The notes under the pieces were generated by a model that saw nothing but the letters and a program-made list of their open reading frames with translations, did not search any database and was not told the DNA's origin. A stretch of 49,968 nt of DNA, from NCBI GenBank assembly GCA_046341775.1, contig JBKDQQ010000209.1, positions 1 to 49,968 of the forward strand, read 5' to 3'. Shown in pieces: positions 22,761 through 30,128 of the stretch. The first letter of the stretch is position 1. Each line of letters begins with the position of its first letter. A program made the translations under genes and the position numbers. Source of the DNA: SXXH01 sp041165735. Its GTDB lineage: Bacteria; Planctomycetota; UBA1135; GCA-002686595.

Positions 22761-23591
22761 GTGGGCCGATCCGCGAGCGCATGTGGCGACGAGCAGGAGT
22801 GGAGCGCCAAGCTGGGCGCCCTGCGCCAGGCCTTGTCGCGCCACGAGTCGCTGGTCGTGGCGTACTCGGGGGGCGTCGATTCGAGCGTGCTGCTCGCCGC
22901 CGCGCGCGACGTCCTCGGGGCGCGCGCCAGCGCCGTGATCGCCGATTCGGCTTCGCTGCCGCGGCGCGAGTTGGAGTCGGCCCTCGCCTTCGCGCGGTCC
23001 ATCGGAGTCGAACCCGTCGTGGCCCGCACGGAGGAGTTGTCCGACGAGCGCTATGCCGCGAACGCGGGCGACCGCTGCTATTGGTGCAAGAGCGCGCTCT
23101 TCGAGGCGATGGGCGCGTGGGCGGCGCGCTCGGGCGTGGCCACGATGGCCTTCGGGGAGATCGTCGACGATCGTTCCGACCATCGGCCCGGCGCGCGCGC
23201 CGCGCTGGAGTTCGGCGTCGTCGCCCCCTTGGCGGAGGCGGGGTGGACCAAGGCGGATGTGCGGCGCTACGCGGCTGCGCGCGGCCTCGTCGTGGCGGAC
23301 AAGCCCGCTTCGGCCTGCCTGTCGTCGCGCCTGCCCGTCGGCACGCGCGTTACGCGCGAGCGCCTCGCCCGCATCGAAGCCGCCGAGGAGGCCCTCAAGC
23401 AGGCCGGATTGCGCGTGCTGCGCGTGCGCGACCACGGCGCGTCGGCGCGCGTCGAAGTGGGCGCCGAGGAACTCGAGTCCTGCTCGGCGCGCTGGAGCGC
23501 GCTGGAAGCGCTCGTGCTCGGTGCCGGCTTCGCCTCCGCCGAGCTGGCGCGCTACGTGCCGCCCGGCGAACGCGGTCCGTCCCATCCCTGA
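22761..23591 (+). CDS. larE: LarE-like ATP-dependent sacrificial sulfur transferase
   Basis: PP-loop ATPase of 276 residues. The N-terminal AYSGGVDSS (about residues 34-42) is the pyrophosphatase loop; DRCYWCKSALF and the ACLSSRLPVGTRVT segment are LarE signatures, the latter carrying the cysteine that donates sulfur in the sacrificial class. LarE builds the nickel-pincer nucleotide cofactor together with LarB and LarC, which are not in this window. The start is GTG at 22761, 10 bp after the carbonic anhydrase stop; the weak ribosome-binding site (GCGGGAA) abuts it. A standalone LarE could alternatively serve another tRNA or cofactor sulfuration route. Confidence 0.88.
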   Translation: MGRSASACGDEQEWSAKLGALRQALSRHESLVVAYSGGVDSSVLLAAARDVLGARASAVIADSASLPRRELESALAFARSIGVEPVVARTEELSDERYAANAGDRCYWCKSALFEAMGAWAARSGVATMAFGEIVDDRSDHRPGARAALEFGVVAPLAEAGWTKADVRRYAAARGLVVADKPASACLSSRLPVGTRVTRERLARIEAAEEALKQAGLRVLRVRDHGASARVEVGAEELESCSARWSALEALVLGAGFASAELARYVPPGERGPSHP

Positions 23592-23644
23592 GCATGCCCG
23601 CCGCGCGAGTCCGGCCGCGAGCTGCGTCCGAGCGCTCGTCCGGC

Positions 23645-23650
23645 TAGCAT
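23645..23650 (+). promoter_or_regulatory. Candidate -10 element (TAGCAT) for the LtaS-type gene
   Basis: TAGCAT lies 15 nt before the ATG at 23666, giving a predicted leader under 10 nt. No clear Shine-Dalgarno sequence is present. Confidence 0.35.
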
Positions 23651-23665
23651 CGCGACACGACCACC

Positions 23666-25615
23666 ATGCAAGCCACAGCCATCGGCGCGACGCCCGCGCC
23701 CTCGCGCCGCTCGTTGATCCTCCGACTGCTCCTGTTGCACCTCGGCGTCGGCGCGGCGCTGCGCGTGGTGCTGTGGTTCGGCTTCCGCGAAGGCGGGGCG
23801 GAGCCGGCCGCGTTCCTCGCGGTGCTGGGCTTGGGGTCGCTCAGAGACTTGTGCGTGGCGCCCTTCCTGCTCGCGCCGGCGGCGGCGCTGCTGGGATTGA
23901 CGCCGGCCCGTTGGTTGTCGCGCGGCCGGAGCCTGGCGCTGGTGTGCTTCGCCGCCTGCTTCGGGATCCTGTTCGACGCGGTGGTGCAAGGCTGCTTCTT
24001 CGAGGAGTTCGCCGCGCGCTACAACCACGTGGCCCTCGACTACGTGCTCTATCCGCACGAAGTCCTGGTCAACCTGCACGAGAGCTATCCCATCCCCGCC
24101 ATCGTCGCCGCTTGCGCGGCCGCGGCGCTCGCCGCCGCCTGGTTGGTGGCGCGCGACGCGCGCGAGGCGCGCGGACTCTCGTGGCGTCGTCGGGCCGCCT
24201 GGTGCGGAGGTTGGATCGCCACCTGCCTCGCCGGTGCGGCGCTGCTCGTGGTGCTTCCGTCGCGGAGCTTCGCCGATCGCACCGCCGACGAAGTCGCGCA
24301 CAACGGCCACGAACAGTTGTGGCGCGCCTTCGCCACGGCCGAGCTGGACTACGTCGCCTACTACAGGACGCTGCCGCCCGCGGAGGCCGATGCACGCGCG
24401 CGCGCCGTGCTGGGGATGGACTCGAGCCGGCCCATGCGCCAGTCCACCCCGCGCGCGCATCCCGGCCAGGACCTCGACGTGGTCGTCGTGGTCGAGGAGA
24501 GCTTCGGCAGCGATTTCTCGGCTTTCTACGGCGGGAGCAAGGCCTTGACGCCCCGCCTCGACGAGTGGAGCCGGCGCGGCTTGTCCCTCGTGAACCTCGT
24601 CGCCGACGGCAACCGCACGGTGCGCGGACTCGAAGGCATCCTGTGCTCCTTCCCGCCCTTGCCGGGCGATTCCATCACGAAGCGGCCCACCACGGAGCAC
24701 GTGGCCACGCTGGCGGAGGTCTACGCCAAGCTCGGCCACGACACGGTCTTCGTCTACGGCGGTCGCGGCATGTTCGACTCGCTGGAACCATTCGCGTCGA
24801 GGAACGGCTGGAGCGAGTTCATCGAGCAGGCCGACATGCCCGACGAAGCGTTCTACACCGCGTGGGGCGCGGCGGACGAGTGGATCTTCGCGCGCTTGCT
24901 GGAGCGCCAGAAGCGCGCGCGCAGCGAAGGAAGGCGCCTGTTCGCGACCATGCTGTCGGTCTCGAACCACAAGCCCTACCTGGTGCCGGAGCGCGAAACG
25001 CACCTCGCCACGCGTGCGGGCACGCGCGACGACGCGGTCGCCTACGCGGACTGGGCCTTGGGGCGCTGGCTCGACGAGTGCCGCGACGCGGGGCTGCTCG
25101 AGGGGACTTTGGTGCTGGTGGTCGGCGACCACGGCGCGCGCGTCTACGGCGCGGAGTCGATCCCGGTGGGCAGCTACCGCATCCCGGCCCTGTTCCTGTC
25201 GCCCGATCCGGGCATGCAGGGGCGGACCATCGAGCGCCTGTGCTCGCAGATCGACCTCGCGCCCACGCTGCTGTCCCTCGGCGGCGTCTCCGCGACGACG
25301 ACCTTCTTCGGCGAGGACCTCCTCGGCCTGCCGTCCGACGGCCCGGGTCGCGCGTGGGTCATCCACAACAGGAACATCGGACTGCTGACGGACGAGTGGA
25401 TGGTCGTGCTGGGACTGCAGAAGGAGGTCTCGTGGTGGCGTCGTCCCGATCGGCGCTCGACGAGCTTCGAACTGGTCGCGCCCGACTCGGTGCCGGAGCA
25501 GGTGCTCGGCTTGCGGGACGACGCGACCGCCGTCTTCCAACTGGCCGACGCGCTCAACCGCGAACGGCGGCTCGGCGTGCTGGAGGCGCATCTCGCCCGG
25601 GGGACGGGGCGCTAG
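23666..25615 (+). CDS. LTA-synthase-type membrane sulfatase/phosphoglycerol transferase
   Basis: The 649-residue product has an N-terminal membrane domain with about five transmembrane helices (residues about 17-205) and an extracytoplasmic sulfatase-fold domain (about 270-620). Catalytic signatures of the LtaS/MdoB group are present: the metal-binding VVVVEESFGSDF, the nucleophile threonine in DGNRTVRGLEG, and the C-terminal LVVGDHGARVYG. Such enzymes transfer phosphoglycerol or phosphoethanolamine onto glycans or lipids. Planctomycetes lack classical lipoteichoic acid, so modification of a periplasmic glucan or surface polysaccharide is more plausible; this is inference. The ATG at 23666 has a short-leader promoter candidate upstream. 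Confidence 0.88.
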   Translation: MQATAIGATPAPSRRSLILRLLLLHLGVGAALRVVLWFGFREGGAEPAAFLAVLGLGSLRDLCVAPFLLAPAAALLGLTPARWLSRGRSLALVCFAACFGILFDAVVQGCFFEEFAARYNHVALDYVLYPHEVLVNLHESYPIPAIVAACAAAALAAAWLVARDAREARGLSWRRRAAWCGGWIATCLAGAALLVVLPSRSFADRTADEVAHNGHEQLWRAFATAELDYVAYYRTLPPAEADARARAVLGMDSSRPMRQSTPRAHPGQDLDVVVVVEESFGSDFSAFYGGSKALTPRLDEWSRRGLSLVNLVADGNRTVRGLEGILCSFPPLPGDSITKRPTTEHVATLAEVYAKLGHDTVFVYGGRGMFDSLEPFASRNGWSEFIEQADMPDEAFYTAWGAADEWIFARLLERQKRARSEGRRLFATMLSVSNHKPYLVPERETHLATRAGTRDDAVAYADWALGRWLDECRDAGLLEGTLVLVVGDHGARVYGAESIPVGSYRIPALFLSPDPGMQGRTIERLCSQIDLAPTLLSLGGVSATTTFFGEDLLGLPSDGPGRAWVIHNRNIGLLTDEWMVVLGLQKEVSWWRRPDRRSTSFELVAPDSVPEQVLGLRDDATAVFQLADALNRERRLGVLEAHLARGTGR

Positions 25616-25688
25616 ATCCCGCGCGTGTTGCGCCGCGCGCGGCAGGCGGCGATACTGCGCGCGCGCCCGCGTGGCGCAGGAGAGTTCC

Positions 25689-26861
25689 GTGCCGCAACCC
25701 GCCGCAGCGCCTCAGACCCTCGGGGTCGCCCTCGTAGGTTCCAAGTTCATGGGCCGCGCCCATGCCAACGCCTGGGGCCAGGCCAATCGCTTCTTCGACC
25801 TGCCGCGCAGGGTGGCCTTGCGCACCGTCGCCGCGCGCGACGGCGACGCGCTCGACAAGTTCGTGGCGCAGTGGGGCGTCCCGCACGGCACCACCGATTG
25901 GCGTTCGATCGCCAAGGACCCGATGATCGAGCTGGTGGACGTCGCGACGCCCAACGACTCGCACAAGGAGATCGCCATCGCGATGCTCGAGTCGGGCAAG
26001 CACGTGGCCTGCGAGAAGCCCTTGGCGGGCACGCTCGCCGACGCGCGCGCCATGCGCGACGCCGCCAAGAAGCACCGCAAGAAGTCGCAGACCTTCGTGT
26101 GGTTCAACTACCGGCGCTGCCCGGCGCTCGGCCTGGCGTGGCAGATGATGCGCCAAGGCCTCGTCGGGCGCGTCTACCACGTGCGCGCGCAGTACCTGCA
26201 GAGCTGGGGCGGGCCGGACACGCCGCTCCTGTGGCGCTTCAAGAAGGGCGAGGCCGGCAGCGGCGCGCACGGCGACTTGAACGCCCACATCGTCGACATG
26301 GCGCGCTTCCTCCTGGGCGAGGAGCTGCAGGACATCCACGGCGCGGTCTCGCGCACCTTCGTGCAGGAACGGTCGATCCCGGGGAGCGACAAGAAGGGCC
26401 GCAGCGACGTCGACGACGCGGTCGTGTTCCTGGCGAGCTTCCAGTCCGGCGCCATCGCCACGTTCGAAGCCACGCGCCTCGCCGCGGGCCACCTCAACGC
26501 CAACCGCATCGAGGTGAACGGCGAACTCGGCTCGCTGCGCTTCGAGTTCGAGTCGATGAACGAGCTGTGGTGGTGCGACAACCGCGAGGATCCGCGCACG
26601 CGCGGCTGGAAGCGCATCGTCGCCACCAGCGCCGCCGGCAAGCACCCGTGGGCCGGTTCCTGGTGGCCCGACGCGCACGTGCTCGGCTACGAGCACGGCT
26701 TCGTCAACATGGCGGCCGACATCGTCGGCGCGTTGTGCGGCGTCGAGCCGCAGGTGCCGCTGCCGGACTTCGAGGACGCCTACCAGACGCAGCGCGTGCT
26801 CGAGGCGGCCTTGAAGAGCGCCAAGGAGAAGTGCGCCATCCGCCTGGCCGAGATCAAGTGA
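25689..26861 (+). CDS. Gfo/Idh/MocA family NAD(P)-dependent oxidoreductase
   Basis: Cytoplasmic dehydrogenase of about 390 residues. The N-terminal Rossmann fold starts LGVALVGSKFMGRAHANAW (an S replaces the usual second G of GxGxxG-like GCGxxG), followed by DVATPNDSHKEIAIAMLESGKHVACEKPL with the catalytic EKP motif. The C-terminal alpha/beta domain contains GAHGDLNAHIVDMARFLLGE with the conserved D and H of sugar oxidoreductases. The GTG at 25689 is preferred because AGGAGA lies 5 nt upstream; a GTG at 25671 would add six residues. It begins a five-gene run and is followed 48 bp later by a TIM-barrel isomerase-type gene, suggesting sugar oxidation, possibly at C3. Confidence 0.9.
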   Translation: MPQPAAAPQTLGVALVGSKFMGRAHANAWGQANRFFDLPRRVALRTVAARDGDALDKFVAQWGVPHGTTDWRSIAKDPMIELVDVATPNDSHKEIAIAMLESGKHVACEKPLAGTLADARAMRDAAKKHRKKSQTFVWFNYRRCPALGLAWQMMRQGLVGRVYHVRAQYLQSWGGPDTPLLWRFKKGEAGSGAHGDLNAHIVDMARFLLGEELQDIHGAVSRTFVQERSIPGSDKKGRSDVDDAVVFLASFQSGAIATFEATRLAAGHLNANRIEVNGELGSLRFEFESMNELWWCDNREDPRTRGWKRIVATSAAGKHPWAGSWWPDAHVLGYEHGFVNMAADIVGALCGVEPQVPLPDFEDAYQTQRVLEAALKSAKEKCAIRLAEIK

Positions 26862-26909
26862 CCGAACGTGGCGGGCGGCCCGCGCGGCCCCCGCGAGGAA
26901 CCAAGAACG

Positions 26910-27953
26910 ATGAGCCGCCCCGTCTGCTTGTTCACCGGCCAATGGGCCGACCTGCCTCTCGAAACGCTGGCCGCCAAGGCCAAGTCCTTCGGCTACGACG
27001 GCCTGGAGCTCGCCTGCTGGGGCGACCACTTCGAGGTCCAGCGCGCCTTGAAGGACAAGCAGTACTGCCTGCGGAAGTGGGAACTGCTCGCCGACCACGG
27101 GCTCGCCTCCTTCGCCATCAGCAACCACCTCGTCGGCCAGGCGGTGGGCGACCTCGTCGACGAGCGCCACGAGTCGATCCTGCCCGCGCATGTCTGGGGC
27201 GACGGCGAACGCGAGGGCGTGCGCAAGCGCGCCCAGAAGGAGATGATCGACACCGGCCGAGCGGCGCGCAAGTTCTTCGACGCCGCGCCGGTCTCCGTCA
27301 AGCAGAAGCTCAAGCAGACCGGCAAGACCGTGGTCGTGGGTTTCACGGGCAGCCCGATCTGGCACTACGCCTACGCGTTCCCGCCGCTGAAGAAGGGCGC
27401 GATCGAGGCGGGGTTCAAGGACTTCGCGCGGCGCTGGACGCCGATCTTCGACGCCTACAAGAAGGAAGGCGTCTGGTTCGCCCTCGAAGTGCATCCGACC
27501 GAGATCGCCTTCGACATCAGCAGCACGCAGCGCGCGCTGGAGGCGGTCCGGCACCACGAGCACTTCTGCTTCAACTTCGACCCGTCGCACTTCGGCTACC
27601 AGGGCGTCGACTACCTCGAGTTCCTGCGGCGCTTCGGCTCGCGAGTGGTCAACGCGCACGTCAAGGACGTGTGGTGGTCGCCGACGCCGACCTTGGCAGG
27701 CACCTTCGGCGGGCACGTGGACTTCGGCGCGGACGGACGCAACTGGGACTTCCGCTCGCCCGGCCGTGGACGCATCGACTTCGAAGGCATCATCCGGCTC
27801 TTGAACCACGCGGGCTACCAAGGGCCGCTCACGGTCGAGTGGGAGGACGCCTTGATGGACCGCGAGCATGGCGCGAGCGAGGCCGCGGCCTTCGTGCGCC
27901 GCCTCGACTTCCCGACCAGCACGCGCGCCTTCGACGCAGCCTTCAGCGAGTGA
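26910..27953 (+). CDS. Sugar phosphate isomerase/epimerase-type TIM-barrel protein
   Basis: The 347-residue product belongs to the AP-endonuclease-2/xylose-isomerase-like TIM barrel group. Diagnostic metal-ligand strands are seen: LEVHPTEIAFD (Glu), CFNFDPSHFGYQG (Asp/His), VVNAHVKDVWW (His) and LTVEWEDALMDRE (Glu). Family members include epimerases, isomerases and, as shown for gut Bacteroides, 3-keto-glycoside lyases. The gene lies between a Gfo/Idh oxidoreductase and an MFS transporter and upstream of a DUF1080 protein, which favours a role on oxidised sugars. The ATG at 26910 is the first to give the normal N-terminus (MSRPVCLFTGQWADL). Confidence 0.88.
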   Translation: MSRPVCLFTGQWADLPLETLAAKAKSFGYDGLELACWGDHFEVQRALKDKQYCLRKWELLADHGLASFAISNHLVGQAVGDLVDERHESILPAHVWGDGEREGVRKRAQKEMIDTGRAARKFFDAAPVSVKQKLKQTGKTVVVGFTGSPIWHYAYAFPPLKKGAIEAGFKDFARRWTPIFDAYKKEGVWFALEVHPTEIAFDISSTQRALEAVRHHEHFCFNFDPSHFGYQGVDYLEFLRRFGSRVVNAHVKDVWWSPTPTLAGTFGGHVDFGADGRNWDFRSPGRGRIDFEGIIRLLNHAGYQGPLTVEWEDALMDREHGASEAAAFVRRLDFPTSTRAFDAAFSE

Positions 27954-28027
27954 CCGACGCGGCGCGCGCCCCGCCGCCGCTGCGCGCGCCGCCAGCCCCC
28001 CCGACCAGCGGCCGCCCAGCGACGACC

Positions 28028-29344
28028 ATGAACCAGACAGACTTCGGCGTGCGAGCCCGGCTCTCGGGCATGATGTTCCTCCAGTACGCCATCTGGGGCG
28101 CGTGGCTCCCCATCCTTTGGCCGTACCTCGCCGACGTGCGCGGATTCAAGGCCGACGAGATCGGCACGATGTTCATGGTGGGCGCGGTGGGGGCGCTCCT
28201 GGCGCCGTTCATCGCCGGGCAGGTCGCCGACCGCTTCCTCGCCACGCAGAAGTTCGTGGGCCTGCTGCATCTCGCAGGCGCCCTGTTGATGTGGCAACTC
28301 GCCTCGATCGAGACCTACTGGGGCTTCCTGTGGTTCTCGCTGTGCTACTCGATCCTGTACTGCCCGACGATGCCGCTGACGAACGCCATCGCGTTCCACC
28401 ATCTGGCGGATCGCGACAAGGAGTTCGGGCAGGTGCGCCTGTGGGGCACGATCGGTTGGATCGCGGTGGGCATCGCGGTGGGGCAGTGGCTGCTGCACCA
28501 CCACACGCCCGCGGGCGCGACCGAGGAGGCGATCGCGCAGGCGCAGGCCCTCGGCCGCGCCGACGCCTTCAAGCTGAGCTCCGTGCTCGGCCTCGCGATG
28601 GGCCTCTACTCGTTCACCCTGCCCGACACGCCGCCGCGCAAGGACGCCGGCCGCAGCGCCATCGGCGCGGCCTTCGCCGAGGTGCTGTCGAACCGCGCGT
28701 TGCGAGTGCTCTTCCTCGTCTCCATCCCGATCTCGTGCATCCACCAGTTCTACTTCGTGCACACCTCGGGCTTCCTCTCGACCTTCCAGACGAAGGCCGC
28801 GGACTCCATCAACGCCGTCTTCGGCGTGGGCGGCGGAGGCTTGATGACCATCGGCCAGATGTCCGAGATCGTCGTGATGGCGTCCATGCCGATCCTGGCG
28901 CGCCTCCTCTCGAAGAAGCACATCCTCGTGCTCGGGTGCGCGGCCTACGCGGCGCGCATGGCCGTCTTCGCCTACATCGACCACGTGCCGGAGGCGGCGC
29001 AGCTCCCGGTCGCCATCGCCGGGGTGGCGCTGCACGGACTGGTGTTCTGCTGCTTCATCTTCGTGGCGTTCATGATCGTCGACGAGGAGACCGGAGCCGA
29101 CGTGCGCGCCAGCGCGCAGAGCCTGTACAACCTCGTGATCGTCGGCATCGGCGTGATCGCGGGCAGCTGGATCTCCAGCAAGGTGGCGCTGATCGCGCAG
29201 GGCGCGTCCGAGACGCTGGTCTACAAGGATCGCGCGCAGACCGCCGTGTTGTTCGGCGTGCCGATGTGGGCGTCGCTCGCCTGCCTCGTGCTGATCGTCC
29301 TGTTCTACCCCTCGGTCTCCTCCAAGCGTCCCCAAGCGGCATGA
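28028..29344 (+). CDS. MFS transporter, nucleoside:H+ symporter-like
   Basis: Integral inner-membrane protein of 438 residues with about twelve hydrophobic helices. The first helix (RLSGMMFLQYAIWGAWLPILW) and the GQVRLWGTIGWIAVG segment are characteristic of the NupG/XapB nucleoside:H+ symporter group of the major facilitator superfamily. In Planctomycetota and Bacteroidota such transporters are often encoded with Gfo/Idh and TIM-barrel isomerase genes and probably import sugars or glycosides rather than nucleosides. The final four bases overlap the next gene (ATGA). The start ATG at 28028 lies 74 bp after the isomerase stop. Confidence 0.9.
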   Translation: MNQTDFGVRARLSGMMFLQYAIWGAWLPILWPYLADVRGFKADEIGTMFMVGAVGALLAPFIAGQVADRFLATQKFVGLLHLAGALLMWQLASIETYWGFLWFSLCYSILYCPTMPLTNAIAFHHLADRDKEFGQVRLWGTIGWIAVGIAVGQWLLHHHTPAGATEEAIAQAQALGRADAFKLSSVLGLAMGLYSFTLPDTPPRKDAGRSAIGAAFAEVLSNRALRVLFLVSIPISCIHQFYFVHTSGFLSTFQTKAADSINAVFGVGGGGLMTIGQMSEIVVMASMPILARLLSKKHILVLGCAAYAARMAVFAYIDHVPEAAQLPVAIAGVALHGLVFCCFIFVAFMIVDEETGADVRASAQSLYNLVIVGIGVIAGSWISSKVALIAQGASETLVYKDRAQTAVLFGVPMWASLACLVLIVLFYPSVSSKRPQAA

Positions 29345-30126
29345 TCACGCTCGTCCTGGCCCTGCCCCTGGTCCAAGGGCTGCCCGCGCCCGAGCGCGCG
29401 GCCGATCCCTTCGTCTTCCGCTCGGTTCTCGACCGCCGCGTGCGGGTCGCCACCGCGGCCTTGCACGAGGAACTGTGGTGCGCGTGGGACGCGACCACCT
29501 GCGGGCTGCTCAAGGCGTGGCGCGGCGGCGTGCTGTTCGAAGGCACGGTCTGGACCAGCGCGCACGGTCCGCAGCCGACCTCGCGCGGCACGACGCTGAT
29601 GGACGGCTTCGACGGTCCGGTGTGGACCGCCATCCGCATCGTGCGCGACCCGGCCTCGCCCAACCCGCGGCTCGAGCCCATCGGCTGCAAGGCGCGCTGG
29701 CGCGGCCACGAGGTCGTCAAGGGGCGACTCGTGCTCAAGTACGCGATCGACCTCGAGGATGGGCGCAGCATCCTCGTGGAGGAGCGGCCGGAGTTCATCC
29801 GCCCCGAGCACCTGTTCGACGCCGCGCGCATGGACGAGCTCGACTTCCGCGGCGCCCAATCCGGCCTGTGGCGCCAGTGGCGGGTCTCGGATTGCCCCGA
29901 GGACGTGGCGCTGCAGGTGCTCGTGCGGCGCGACTCGACCGGGCGCTTCTTCGTCGACGAGGCGGTCGCCCAGGACTCGATCCGGGACGTGCCGGACGAG
30001 CGCGGCGTCGTGGTCGAGACGCGCATCGAGAGCCGCATCACGCTCGGCAAGCCCTTCCCGGTCGGCAACGTGTACCAGTTCTGGCTGCTGCCGCAGCCCG
30101 GCCCCGCGTCCGAGGGGGGCAAGTAG
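29341..30126 (+). CDS. Secreted protein of unknown function
   Basis: The 261-residue product starts with a short signal peptide (MITLVLALPLVQGLPAPERA). The body contains PFVFRSVLDRRVRVATAALHEELWCAWDATTCGLLKAWRGGVLFEG in pieces that recall a domain attached to cytochrome-c or PA14 proteins of Planctomycetota and Verrucomicrobiota. I recall this only loosely and know no assigned activity. Two cysteines are spaced in WCAWDATTCG but no CxxCH haem site is present. The gene overlaps the MFS gene (ATGA) and is followed 2 bp later by the PA14/DUF1080 gene, so it is part of the same unit and may act on the same extracellular substrate. Confidence 0.75.
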   Translation: MITLVLALPLVQGLPAPERAADPFVFRSVLDRRVRVATAALHEELWCAWDATTCGLLKAWRGGVLFEGTVWTSAHGPQPTSRGTTLMDGFDGPVWTAIRIVRDPASPNPRLEPIGCKARWRGHEVVKGRLVLKYAIDLEDGRSILVEERPEFIRPEHLFDAARMDELDFRGAQSGLWRQWRVSDCPEDVALQVLVRRDSTGRFFVDEAVAQDSIRDVPDERGVVVETRIESRITLGKPFPVGNVYQFWLLPQPGPASEGGK

Positions 30127-30128
30127 CC

